In this document: in pieces, positions 23,346-33,130 of the stretch
How the letters are laid out: each line of letters starts with the position of its first letter
Position numbering within the stretch: position 1 is the stretch's first letter
Notes under the pieces: generated by a model
Seen by the model: only the letters and a program-made list of their open reading frames with translations
What the model was told of the DNA's origin: nothing
Databases searched by the model: none
Source: Sclerurus mexicanus
Lineage: Eukaryota > Chordata > Aves > Passeriformes > Furnariidae
Direction: 5' to 3'
DNA: 64,000 nt
NCBI GenBank assembly: GCA_013396755.1
Contig: VWZF01001684.1
Coordinates: 879,980-943,979 of the forward strand
Made by a program: the position numbers and the translations under genes

Positions 23346-24400
23346 CTAAGGTTGCTTTTTGGTTTCTCCAACCACTGGGCTTGCAGAACTAGAGGAAAGG
23401 GAGATTCCATTGCAAAGGCAACTCTGGAAATCTGTGGCTGTTCCCTGTGCAACAGGAGTAACGAGGCTTGTCAAAGATACCGCGTCGTTTTAAGAGTCTG
23501 ATTGGAGACTTGAGGAGTGAACCTTGTGGATCAGCTGGCGAGAGCACTTGGGTTTCATGAGGGAAGAGTGAGATGGTTTATTCTATCTAAAGTTTTATTC
23601 TATCTGGGAAGAAATTCAGAAAACCAGTGCTGTTGGCATCAAAAGGCTCTGAGGAGGCCAGCTAGACTGAGGTTAGCACGAGGGGTTTGTCCAGGACTGG
23701 CCATGTCCTCCATTGCTCAGATCCCTGTCAGAGGGATCTCTGGCTGGTTCAGCACGGCAGGAATGTGCCACGGAGCAGCTCTGTGTGCATCAGTTCTTAA
23801 CTTGTGGTTTTTTCTTGTGCAAGTTTGCAATGTGTGTTGCACTATGCTAGTGAGCAATTTCAGTTACTTACTGGAGATTATAGTAAATAGGAAATATATA
23901 CATGGAATAAAATGTCCGCTGGATGCAGCCAGGCAGCCTTCACCAGGCAATGGTGAAAGGTCTTTGAGCCATGCAGGTGTCTGGGAAATACTGTGCTGTC
24001 CCAAGGGAAGCCATATGATGTAAGAGACACCCTGGTAAACTTTTACTGAAGGTTTCTGGGTACTAACGTTGTGATGACGTGCTCCATAACAGCAAAGAAA
24101 ACATTTTCCCTGTGAGGGACAATGCATCCCACAGGAATGTAGCCACACATTGCTGCTCTATGCCCAGCAGCGAGGGCAGAGGCAACAGGAGTAATGACAA
24201 GCCCTCCTTTGCCCCGTCCCAAAAGCTGCCCCAAACCATTATGGCAGCAACATAAGCAAGGCCAGATGAGTCGTGGCCCGTGTGTGGGAGCTGGCTCCGA
24301 TGCTGGCACTGTGGTGGAGGTTTTAGCATCTGCTCCGGGATGTTTTATAGCTCCGCTCGCAGCGCCTTTGCCGCAGCCTGTCCTCGCTCCACGGCAATAC
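23346..24400. other. Unique non-coding DNA, no gene recognised
   Basis: Mixed composition, rising in GC and CpG towards 24355-24400. A 168-codon plus-strand frame (23517-24023) has no recognised domain. Nothing else stands out. Confidence 0.6.
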
Positions 24401-24970
24401 TGAAATATCCCTTCCCGTCACCTCTCGCGCTCTTTCACTCTCTGAATTGCTCTGATTCCCAACATCATTGAGGATTATTATAACCTCCCTTCGTAACGTC
24501 CTATAAATTTTATTATAAAGCACAAATTCTTCGGCTCCCAAGCCCCATCTTACAGGGAGACAGCGCGCTGTAGTTCTTCTGCTCGCAGTAATGTGAGCAG
24601 AGAGCTAATGAAGGTCTTTATGTAAATTTTCCAGTTATCAGGTGAAATCTTCACATCGAAATCTGTCACATGTTATAAAAATTCTTTATGTTATCAAATG
24701 CTAATGATAACTCAGAACACAGAGCCCACGGAGGAGCTTTGAAATCCTTCATAAAAACTGCATTCGGCCCCAGCAACCGGAGCCTTGGATTTCTACTCCG
24801 ACTACTCCAGTTTGTAATTAGCATAGTGCAGGCTTCTCTGCCCTCTGAAACCATAATGTTAATTACAAAAATTACACTGTGTTTAAAAGTGCAATTAAGA
24901 GACTGTGCTGCACAAAGGGAGCCGTGGAACCTCTTTGCACACTTTGAAGCCAGGTCACAACGCAGCCCAT
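24401..24970. promoter_or_regulatory. AT-rich block, enhancer-like (candidate CNE)
   Basis: AT-rich, unique DNA with repeated TAAT/ATTA cores. A small inverted repeat (tctgctc/gagcaga) is centred near 24590. The texture matches the blocks at 17.2 and 22.7 kb. Enhancer role is inferred. Confidence 0.3.
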
Positions 24971-26211
24971 GAAAGAGAGTCCAAGGCTCGCTCCCTGCAA
25001 AAGGCTTGGGAAGATCACAGGGAGAGCTCAGCTAAAATGAGCTCCGGTGGGCTCTGCTCAAACCTTAATGAATAATACTCTTCCTTGGGAGGGAAAGTGG
25101 TAAAAGGCAGAGGGTGGGGGGAGAGTGTTGAACTAATTAAGGACCCGATCCTGCCGTGGTTCTTGTGCCTGCTTGGGATGGCTGCTGCAGTGGGGAATAA
25201 GGGCAGGATCAGGCCTTCGGAAGTCACGGTGCAATCGCAGCTGCAGGCAGCCTACGACTGGTTCACTATTTACACAGCACCTGAAAGCAAAGTAACCCCG
25301 TGTTCCTTTGTGACTTTGCTGTATTGAGTAACTTGGAAAGAATTTGGTTCTTCTGGCCTGGCCCTCGGCCGAGGGTTTGTTCTACCCTGTGGTTCAGGTG
25401 GTGCTGGGGCTGAGCACGGGGGCTGCCAGTCGAGGGAGCCCTTGGTCCTGCCCTTTTCAGCTCACCAAGGGAGCAGAAGGCAGCGCTGAAGTGTTTGTGG
25501 AGGGGCAAGAAAGGTGGAAGGCTGAATTGGACAGTGCCAAGTGTTGCATGAAAGACTTGGGTGAACAATCACTAAAAGAAAAGAGATTAATTTTTTTTTG
25601 CATTAAAAATCAGTTAATAATATAAAGTTTGGCAGTCCCCTCCACCAAAGGCCTTCCAAGTGCCTTGTGCAAGGTGTTAATTAATTAATTAAGACCCAGA
25701 GCACCCCTCTGTGGTCAGTATCTGCACACCAGCTTCTACCTAGAGAAACTGAGGCACGACCAGTGGCTGCACCCAGGGCAGGGGAGCCCGTGGGGCCCCG
25801 TGTCTTCCCTCCACACCACCAGGACGTTGTTCTTCTCCATGTGCCTGGCTGAAAAGAATCAGCATCCCTGTGGCACCCGCTGCCCGTGGGCCTTTGGAAG
25901 GAGGGTGACGTGGGGAGCAGACACCCAGATCCCACTGCTGCAGGTCTCTGCCCCAGTCGAGGTCCAAGGCCACCCAGGACCTCCACTGGCACAAACTGGG
26001 CACTTGCAGTGCCACGTGTGGAGCAGGATCAGGCCAGGCTGACAAACTGCGAGCCGCCACCTTTATGGAGTCGTTCCCTGAATTTCCCAGTAACTTTTCC
26101 ATACAGCCCCATGTAGAAAAAACTTCAGTAACTGTCCAATAAATCATCAACCTGACCTTTTCCAGTAAAAATGAGCAGTGGCCCGGGTGATGCCGAGTGT
26201 GTGTGCGTGGT

Positions 26212-26237
26212 GGGGGCGTTGGGGCAGGGCAAGGGGG
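26212..26237 (+). other. G-quadruplex motif
   Basis: Four runs of at least three G (26212-26216, 26221-26224, 26227-26229, 26233-26237) are separated by loops of four, two and three bases, a canonical G4 pattern on the plus strand. It could form in DNA or in a plus-strand transcript. Confidence 0.7.
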
Positions 26238-26303
26238 AGCCCAGCTTTGCTGAGAAACTTCAGCGCAGCCAAGCAGCCTTGGCTTTATTTTGCTTTGGTG
26301 CCT

Positions 26304-26318
26304 AAAAAAAAAAAAAAA
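26304..26318. repeat. Poly(A) run
   Basis: Fifteen A in a row. No retrotransposon body is recognised upstream. Confidence 0.9.
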
Positions 26319-28070
26319 GATCCACTTTCCTTCTCTTTGCTTTCTACCTGCCCAACTGGTTATAGACCCAGACAGTTTACATATGTGATCCTTCCTATTT
26401 AGAAAATTAATGGTGTTTTCTGGCTCCAAATCACAGCTTGTGGTGCTCTGCAGGCGATGAAAAACTTGGCCAGCTTCAGCAGCAAAGCAGCCATTAGAAA
26501 ATTAACCCTTGGTGGCAAAAGAGCAAAGGTACCCCAGCGAGGTCCACGAGAAGTGGCAGGCTGCAGCTTTCAGGTGTACCTACATATGTTAGCAATGTAA
26601 AACCAGCGCAGGCAGTCCCCCCGGAGAGTGCCCATCAAGCGTGTTTGTAGCTGGATACTGTGGAGAGGGCACGGCCATATCACTTGGCAGCGAGAGCGAC
26701 CAATATGCCACGGTTTTCATTAGAGCTCGAGAGGAGCACTGAGCGGAGATTATGAATCAGAGACGCCTCTCCCGGCTCTACCTGGCGGCACAGCACTCGG
26801 GCAGGTTGCTCTTTGGGGCTGCCCCAAAGTCCACACCCGTCCAGCCTTCAGCTGTTCTCCCATCTCTCTATTGTCTGCTGTTGGCAGCGGTGCCACAGTG
26901 GATATTGCAGAAAACTTAGAATAATTAAAACAGTAAAAGGGAGGGGGAAGCCCTTGCATCACCGCACAGGTCGTTCTGGCTTGGAGGTGTCAGCTCTTGA
27001 GTTGCAAAGGGCTGCACCCCCGAGCCCCGTGGGTTATACCAGTGCAGCTCATTGTCCCTGTCCCAGGGAGAGAGCTGGGGTTGTGTGAGCTGCTCGTGGG
27101 TTTTGCAAAGGTCTTGGATTTCTGTGATGCGACGCTTTGTGCCAGGGGGCTCACTGGGGCTTCTCCAACTCCCCCAAAGCAGAAAATAGCATGGAGCATA
27201 CAGAGGAGGAACAACACTGTGTGTCTGAGTGCCCCAGTGATGTGCATCTTGCATGGTGCAGCCCCCAGGTGTGCAGAGCCGGGGGAAAATTTGCACCCAA
27301 CATCCTTCTGGGCACCCACAGAGTGCCCTGGGGCCCTGAGGGGTGTCTACAGCACAGGCCAGGGCTGTGCTGGCTCTACTCTGGAAGTGACGGAGGCAAC
27401 ACTGTTAGAGTGGCCTTGGGACAGCGTGGGTAGGAAGATGCTGCAATGACACTGGGGCACTTTTCCTCCTGGTGAGCTGAGGAATCTCTGCAGCGGGGTC
27501 TCTACAGCGGCCATTTGGGCTGCATGGGGCTGGGGGATCGTGCTGGCACCATCCCCTCAGGAGGGGCTTCTTGGTGCAGTTACAAACGTCAGGAGGTGCA
27601 AAGGACAAGCGCCACTATTTGGGTTTTCCTCCTGCTCGCTGGAGAGCAAAGTATCTTTACTCCCCAGCCACTGCCTGGCTGCCCCTTGTCCTACAGGAAT
27701 ATTTTTATCACAGCCTGGATTTTAAATAGGAAGGCATCAGGGCAGGCTGTGGCTGTCACTGCCTACCTGTAGCAGAGAGCGAGGTGCCAGGGCCAGGGGT
27801 CCTGTGTTGGGTGCCCCAGAAATGCAGCCGGCATCACCTCTGCTACCCCTGGTCTCCTGCGTGCTCGTCCTGCAGCATTAAAGCTGGTTTTGTCTTGGGG
27901 CTTATGGTGCCGGAAACCGTGGCCGTTAATTTCAGTGCCTCTGACTTTTGGGCTCAGTGAGATCAGTCCGTCCCCCTTCCTGCCACCTCCTGCCCAAAAC
28001 TGGGGGTAAGAAACAGCAGGGCGTGAGTTACTCCTCTGCAGTTTACTTGGGCAAAAACACCCTAAACCGA

Positions 28071-28190
28071 AGACTAACGTGATTACAGATGATGCATTTT
28101 CAATTAGCCTTTGTTAACGCTATTAATAAGATTAATAACGTACAGTAAAAATGTCAATAAGCTTATCTGCATAATTTTTGGATCAGCCTT
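28071..28190. promoter_or_regulatory. AT-rich homeodomain-core block (candidate CNE)
   Basis: About 120 bases dense in TAAT/ATTA cores (attaataagattaataacg at 28121-28140), with a caattag motif at 28101-28107. It directly borders the CpG-rich patch to its right. It looks like a homeodomain-bound enhancer piece, which is inference. Confidence 0.3.
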
Positions 28191-28400
28191 TTGGCTGGGA
28201 GCAGCCAGCCCTTCCCTGCGCAGCCTCGCCGGGCTCGGGGGCGAAGTTGCCGCAGTAGGATTTGATTTCCAGGGAGCAGATAGGGCACGTTCCTGCTCTC
28301 CCTTTGGCAGCCGCTGCTGCAGCGCTGCCTGTAGACCCAGGGCTGGTGCTCCAAGCGCCGGCAAAACTTGGCGCAGCCCAGGACTTTGCAAAGTTGCTGC
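28191..28400. promoter_or_regulatory. CpG-rich patch
   Basis: About a dozen CpGs in 200 bases between two AT-rich blocks. A minus-strand frame through it contains the peptide CPICSLEIKSYC, but it has no histidines or second zinc-binding half, and the frame runs on into AT-rich DNA, so I do not call it coding. It could be a small CpG island or a regulatory element. Confidence 0.35.
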
Positions 28401-28860
28401 ACAGCAAAATCGCCTCTAAAAAAAGCTCATTTTGTATTACCTGGGCTGGCGTCGGTGACCCCGTTATGAACTGAATGATAAATCGTGCGAGGAGTTTGCT
28501 TTCCTTCTCCCTTTTAAAGCGTGCGACACAGCAGCGACTGGTGTTAATGTATAAAATTAATTGCCCCGGTGAGACATTTCTTCCCAAAAAGTAATAATAG
28601 TCAGGATTTAGCCTCGCGAATGTGAAAACCCTCTGGTATACTAATAAAATGAAAAGGTTTCGCGAAATAATATCCCAAATAATTGGGTTCCCTCCACCAA
28701 AGGACCCCATGTTGTTTCTCTTAAGCAATATATAAAAAAAACTTGTGATTATTCCTTTGGACTTAATAAAACGTAATTGGAAAAAAAATCTTTAAAGGAA
28801 GCGTAAGGTAATCGCTTTCACTTTTCCCAATCAAATTGATGCTGCTTTCACTCTTCCATC
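28401..28860. promoter_or_regulatory. AT-rich unique block (candidate CNE)
   Basis: Non-repetitive AT-rich sequence with scattered CpGs, continuing the enhancer-like domain. Homeodomain-like cores recur (for example about 28545-28565 and 28640-28690). No gene is visible. Function is inferred. Confidence 0.28.
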
Positions 28861-28910
28861 CTCCTTGGAAGGTGAAGAAGTCTTTAATGCATTTGGATCA
28901 TTCAAGAGGC

Positions 28911-28950
28911 AAAAAAAAAAAGAAAAAAAAAGAGGAAAAAAAGAAGCAAA
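28911..28950. repeat. A/G-rich low-complexity tract
   Basis: A nearly pure purine stretch of A runs broken by single G or GG, directly upstream of the possible exon at 28979. Confidence 0.85.
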
Positions 28951-28978
28951 GCAGCTTTTTTCTCTTTTTATTTACAAG

Positions 28979-29104
28979 TGGACTCACGGTGTTTATTTGT
29001 GGTGGTAACGCACCCACTGCAGCTCCCTTTGGCTTGAAGGACTGCCTGGTTTGGCGCTGGGGATTTTTTAAAGAATTTTTTGGGGTTCATGACAGTTCAG
29101 GGAG
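28979..29104 (+). other. Weak candidate exon
   Basis: A pyrimidine-rich stretch ends in acaag at 28978 (a mediocre acceptor), and a very good donor (ggag then gtgagt) starts at 29105. The 126 bases between are open in one frame as 42 codons, including CLVWRWGFFKEFFG. The peptide resembles nothing I know. A non-coding transcript exon or chance is as likely as a coding exon. Confidence 0.15.
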
Positions 29105-29122
29105 GTGAGTTTTAGTCTTGAT

Positions 29123-29169
29123 AATTTTTTTTTTCAATTTCTTTTTTAATTTTTTTTTTCTTTTTTCAA
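29123..29169. repeat. T-rich low-complexity tract
   Basis: Several T runs of seven to ten are broken by short caa/aa interruptions, just after the possible donor at 29105. Confidence 0.85.
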
Positions 29170-29180
29170 TTCGCGTTTGA

Positions 29181-29200
29181 CTGTTCAAACTTTTGAACAG
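29181..29200. other. Short near-perfect palindrome
   Basis: ctgttcaaa (29181-29189) and tttgaacag (29192-29200) are exact reverse complements separated by two bases. It may be a dimeric protein-binding site. A palindrome of this size can also occur by chance in 64 kb. Confidence 0.5.
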
Positions 29201-29222
29201 CCCCGGCTTGTAAAATCCAGTG

Positions 29223-29248
29223 CCCGTCGCCCCCTCCTCCCGCTCCCC
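29223..29248 (-). other. G-quadruplex motif (minus strand)
   Basis: C runs at 29223-29225, 29230-29234, 29239-29241 and 29245-29248, with loops of three to four bases, give a canonical G4 on the minus strand. Confidence 0.65.
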
Positions 29249-29351
29249 AGAAGCTGCATGCTCCTACTGTGCTGCATTCATAATCAAATTAGTGCGCTGT
29301 GAATAGGTTAAAAAAACTGTTATCCAGCCGCTGCCACGAAAGATATTTTAG

Positions 29352-29374
29352 CCCACTCCCCACAAAGCCCTCCC
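29352..29374 (-). other. G-quadruplex motif (minus strand)
   Basis: C runs at 29352-29354, 29358-29361, 29368-29370 and 29372-29374, with loops of three, six and one bases, make a second minus-strand G4 within 130 bases of the first. Confidence 0.6.
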
Positions 29375-29556
29375 TTCTCCGCTCCCCCCTGCCTTTTTTC
29401 CTCCCTACGTGAGACATAAAGACATCCACGCGGACAGAGAGATCTTTACCTTACTTCTCCTCTGCAATCTCAGCCTCTTTATTTATTCCCCCCACCCACC
29501 CAACACAAGAAAACAAAAGTAAATTCTGCAGAAATGAGCTGCCGGCGAGAGAAAAA

Positions 29557-29576
29557 GGGGCGCTGGGGGGGTGGGA
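29557..29576 (+). other. G-quadruplex motif (plus strand)
   Basis: A gggg run, a short loop, seven G and then tggg satisfy the G4 pattern on the plus strand (the seven-G run can supply two triplets). More G runs follow to 29587. Confidence 0.6.
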
Positions 29577-29589
29577 AGGCGGTGGGGCT

Positions 29590-30105
29590 GCTGTGCGAGA
29601 GATGCTATAGGGAGACAGCGCTGGAGATAGTTGTCCCAGCTACGAGATAAAAGCTACATTACATGAAATTAATGGAGGCTGTCTGAGACATACATGAATC
29701 ACTGTTTCAACACTAAGAAACCAGCACAAAAGAATAAAGAAATCTGAGTACTAACTATATCTTCAAAGGTCTCCTATTTACCCAGCCATACCGGGTACTG
29801 ACACAAGTGGGGGGAAAATATAAGAAAAAAGCACTGCTGTGATCGAATGAATGAGACCATATGAGCTATATTGGTGCCGTATGCATTCTATTTAGCTGAT
29901 ATCAAACACAGTTTAATGAAAGTTAAATAGTTTCTGAGGAGTGCATGAGCTGGAACAGATTAGATTCCACCGAGGGGTCTGTCAGCATATTGTTGCTCAC
30001 ATGTATTCCCTGCTCAGAGCTGCCACAATTCCAGCACTCCATTAGCAATACACAAAAGACTTATGCAGATAGCGGGCATAAGCACGTACCGCCATGTTGG
30101 GAAAT
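29590..30105. promoter_or_regulatory. AT-rich unique block (candidate CNE)
   Basis: Between the G4 cluster and the purine tract lies non-repetitive, AT-rich, CpG-poor DNA with acatgaaattaatgg-type homeodomain cores near 29661-29675 and further ones to 29930. No gene is visible. Enhancer role is inferred from texture and position. Confidence 0.3.
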
Positions 30106-30175
30106 AAAAAAAAAAGAAGAAGAAGAAGAAGAAAAAAAAGGGGGGAAAAAAAGAGAGAGGAGAGGAAAAAAAAAG
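30106..30175 (+). repeat. 70-bp uninterrupted purine tract with (GAA)n
   Basis: Every base is A or G. The tract contains about five GAA units (30115-30131), a six-G run, A runs and a GA-rich stretch. Long homopurine tracts of this type can adopt triplex (H-DNA) structure. It may also be a decayed microsatellite. Confidence 0.9.
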
Positions 30176-30865
30176 CCCCCAGATGAAGGTTTTGTTCGGC
30201 GCGCTCATCTGAAAATAGATCTCTGTAATTCGAAAGTGATAAGAATAGATGGAGAAAAGGAGAAGCTGGGGCTGTAAGAAAAATAAAATAAAATACACAA
30301 AAAAAAAAAAAGATGAGAAATATGTAAACTCCCTTAAAAGAGCAGATATTGCACCAAGTATATAATGAGGTTTTGATCTTTCAGGGGACAATGACATGGG
30401 TGAATGCTGTGCCCTTTTGATCTGCAAGTTACATCTGGTCTTAAAGGCACAGCAGTTCCCGTGGCCTCTCTCCCCAGAAGTTGCAGTGGAAGATGCTTTT
30501 TGGAGAAGGAGGGAAAATTTCTTCCTACAAAACAACATCTTTCAGGCTCCTCTGTTTTATTTTAAGATGCGGAATTCATCCCAGAAATACCGCCGGACAG
30601 CATGTGTGCCTGGTGCAATCACTGTCACAGAAACTAACATGAATTGAGATTAATTTTTATCACTTCGGAGGATTTTTATTCCTCACCCTGGGAAAAAAGA
30701 AAAAAAGAATCCTCCTTCTCAGAGGTGTCTGTTTTAAAATTAGTAGTAGGATAAGGCTGGTGGGGGTATTTAGATATCAGATGGCAATTGCTCAGTGATT
30801 ATTGCATTTTGATTTAATCTGACAGAACTGATCTTGCACCATGAAATCTGTATTTTCACAGGAAA
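30176..30865. other. AT-rich unique DNA, no gene recognised
   Basis: It holds an AAATA-rich and poly(A) stretch at 30281-30312 and further AT-rich unique sequence. A 174-codon minus-strand frame across this part reads the purine tract as a phenylalanine run, so it is not a gene. Confidence 0.6.
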
Positions 30866-31025
30866 ATAGGAGTTGCCATACTGGAACAGACCATTTGTCC
30901 ACCCAGCCCAGTGTGCTGAGCTGTCCTGGAACTGTCCATGGGGGTAGCAGATCGCTCCTCCTGTACTTGCACCCCCACAACGATTTATTATTTATCACGG
31001 GGGGAACTGTTTCTCCTTGCTCCTG
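30866..31025 (+). mobile_element. Ancient amniote retrotransposon tail (CR1/L3-like)
   Basis: The stretch from about 30870 (gttgccatactggaacagac, then a tgtccacccagcccagt-like segment) matches my memory of a repeat spread through turtle, crocodile and bird genomes. In those copies the text reads as gccatactgg-gtcagacca followed by a gtccatctagcccagta-like stretch. The following part (to about 31020, including a cccccacaacgatttattatttat-like region) fits the same tail. The family label CR1/L3-like is from memory; the copy is clearly old and diverged. Confidence 0.5.
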
Positions 31026-31215
31026 ACTGACAGTCCCTTTGCACCCCAAGGCGTCGGCATTTCTTGAGCCTGAAACTTTTTTTTTTAACCCAGCTAAGTG
31101 CAGCCTGGAATATTATTTCTGCCCACTGCAAACTCTTTCTGGAGCGTGCCCGGAGGTGACAGGACATTCCCATCCGCTCAGGTGCGGGAGGGCAGGTGGT
31201 CCCCCTCATCCTCAA

Positions 31216-31238
31216 CCCTTCCCTTCCCCTCCCCACCC
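31216..31238 (-). other. G-quadruplex motif (minus strand)
   Basis: Five C runs of three or four bases (31216-31218, 31221-31223, 31226-31229, 31231-31234, 31236-31238) with loops of one or two bases predict a stable G4 on the minus strand. Confidence 0.7.
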
Positions 31239-32757
31239 AGCTCTCCTCTAATTCGGTCAAAGAAAAGGGGACACATGCGAAAACACGACGATTTGTTCGA
31301 GTTTCTTTCTCTGCAGCTGGGAGCCTGCCTTATTAATATTATCTGGGCTGGGAGCGCGCAGTGTTTCCTCAGGCATCTCTTCTGAGTCATTTTATCATTA
31401 TTCATAGGGATAAAAATGGCCCAAACCGAGGATGCTGAGGATCCATTTAGGGTTGCCTGTCAGATCCACTAAGGTAATTGGCTCCATTTCTTCATTCCCA
31501 TTCTAAATTAAAATAATTTTATTAAGTGGTACAGTAGGTGTTTCACCTGTGTCACCAGCTGCCTATTAGAGCCAGAAAGGGCTTTTCCACATTATTTCTG
31601 TCTGTTCCTATAACATTATGTCATCGTATTCTGTGGTACGTCGTGTCAGAGGTTGTGCAGTCTCGTGTACTTAAGTCCAATGGTTACAAAATGTAGGTCC
31701 AAGATGCCCTTTCCAGGGTGGGGACAAAGTCAAAACACTTGACTGTTCCATCTTTGCTCCACTGTATCCCAGAGAGAATTCACACAGCAGGAAAAATGAT
31801 GGTACAACTGAGAGCGGGGTCCATGGCGTGATTGAAAACGTACCATGAAGGAAAACGATGAACCAGCGGTAGGGATGAGGTTCCCAGCAGCAGTACTGGG
31901 AGAGGAGGAGCTGGTTTTATAGCTGCACTGCGCAGGGCTGGGAGAAGGACACGTGGATGGGTCTCTGGGGAGGGAAAAATGTGTAGCACGACTGGTCCCT
32001 GCAGGTAGCAGCTACTGGTGGTCCTGCTGCTGGTACTAACGTGGCGCTAGATAATGGGAGGCTGCATAAGTGCATTTAGGGTGAGTTTTGTCGTTCAGAA
32101 CAAGGAGGTTCTTCCTGGTGGGGATCTGGCTGGGGTCGCTAATCACACTCTAGAGAAGTGGGAACTGAGATGAAGCTTGAAAGCACCACGGTGAAGGCGT
32201 TCAGTGTCAAAATAAGGAATTTGCAGCTCCCATTCTCATGTTTGGAGCATCCAGCCATGTCAGTGTGGGATGGGGTCTGTGTATCCAGCAGAGGTGGTTG
32301 CATCTAGTACTCACAGACAGTGCAGAGCATCTCCAGCCAGTGTCTTGCAGTGAGAGCACAGGTGGATAAATCCATTTTGTTCATCCATCTCAACTAGACA
32401 TCTTGGGGATGGATCATGGTCGACCGAGATTCCTACATCCCATGGGGGCGGGGGAACCCGCAGCAGTCAGAGAAGGAACATCAGACAAAACCGCTGATGG
32501 ATATTTTATTTTAGCTGCCCCACAAACCACGAGCTACCAGTCAGGTGGAAGTTTCCACACAAGCCACACGCAGTGAGAAAAGGTCACTTTTCCGACGGAC
32601 AAAGCCGCTTCCGTCCAGGAAAAGGTGCAGTTGCACAATAACATTCCTTGTGGTTAGATAGGGAAGGAGGGGGAGAAAAAAAGGCATGTTTGTTCAGTTT
32701 TCAGGGATCTTGCAACTGTTTTTCTTCAACCTGCAGGTGGCATTAGCACTAAAAATG

Positions 32758-32779
32758 GATTTTTCTTTCTTTCTTTCTT
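32758..32779. repeat. (TTTC)n microsatellite
   Basis: About four to five tetranucleotide units, pure pyrimidine. Confidence 0.85.
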
Positions 32780-33000
32780 GAAAAGTGTTTAGCAATGAAA
32801 GGAAGAAAGCTGCGAGGGGATCTGTAGTAGGACGGCGTGCTTGGAGTTAGTCATGCTAACTGCAGATGGCATTTTTGCATGTTTTATAAGGCAGGGATAT
32901 ACAAATGTTTTAGCACCCTGAAATATAATATCTCCAGTTTCCGGAAGCAGGCAGGCTGGGAGGGCCGGAGGAGCTGAGCTTGCGCTAAATCTGTGCAACT

Positions 33001-33130
33001 GTGAATGAGCTGTGCCACACTCGGAGCCGCGCTCGCTGCCGGCAGCGCCGGGCTGGCACCTGCCCGGCGTGGCATCACCTCCAGCCAGGCAGCACCTCCA
33101 GCTGCCAGCCCAGCCCAGCCCAGCCCTCAG
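33001..33130. promoter_or_regulatory. CpG-dense patch followed by (CCAGC)n
   Basis: Roughly nine CpGs fall in about 50 bases (33015-33070), followed by four CCAGC units at 33105-33126. Isolated in ordinary sequence, it could be a small orphan CpG island. No gene is attached. Confidence 0.4.

Larger units (their letters stand above)
24971..28070. other. GC-rich unique non-coding DNA, no gene recognised
   Basis: The longest open frame in the window lies here on the minus strand (25740-26429, 229 codons). It translates straight through the A run at 26304-26318 as a phenylalanine run, overlaps frames on the other strand and has no domain, so it is not a gene. A TTAA-repeat tract occurs at 25678-25693. 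A short minus-strand MIR-like motif (gagaaactgaggcac, about 25743-25757) is too short to call. Confidence 0.6.
31026..33000. other. Unique non-coding DNA, no gene recognised
   Basis: T run at 31079-31086. An AT-rich TAAT-bearing patch at 31385-31640 mildly resembles the enhancer-like blocks. A (TTTC)n microsatellite lies at 32758-32779. No coding domain is seen. Confidence 0.6.

Noticed and set aside
25743..25757. Minus-strand MIR-like motif (gagaaactgaggcac)
   Set aside because: Only about 15 bases match, and the neighbouring MIR sequence is not recognisable.
25740..26429. 229-codon minus-strand open frame, the longest in the window
   Set aside because: It reads the A run at 26304-26318 as a phenylalanine run, lies in GC-rich stop-poor DNA, overlaps frames on the other strand and shows no domain.
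28183..28728. 181-codon minus-strand frame with a CPICSLEIKSYC segment
   Set aside because: The cysteine pattern has no matching histidine/cysteine second half, and the frame continues into AT-rich DNA that looks non-coding. It is retained only as a CpG-rich patch.
30014..30538. 174-codon minus-strand frame
   Set aside because: Its middle is the homopurine tract read as phenylalanine repeats; it is an artefact of low complexity.
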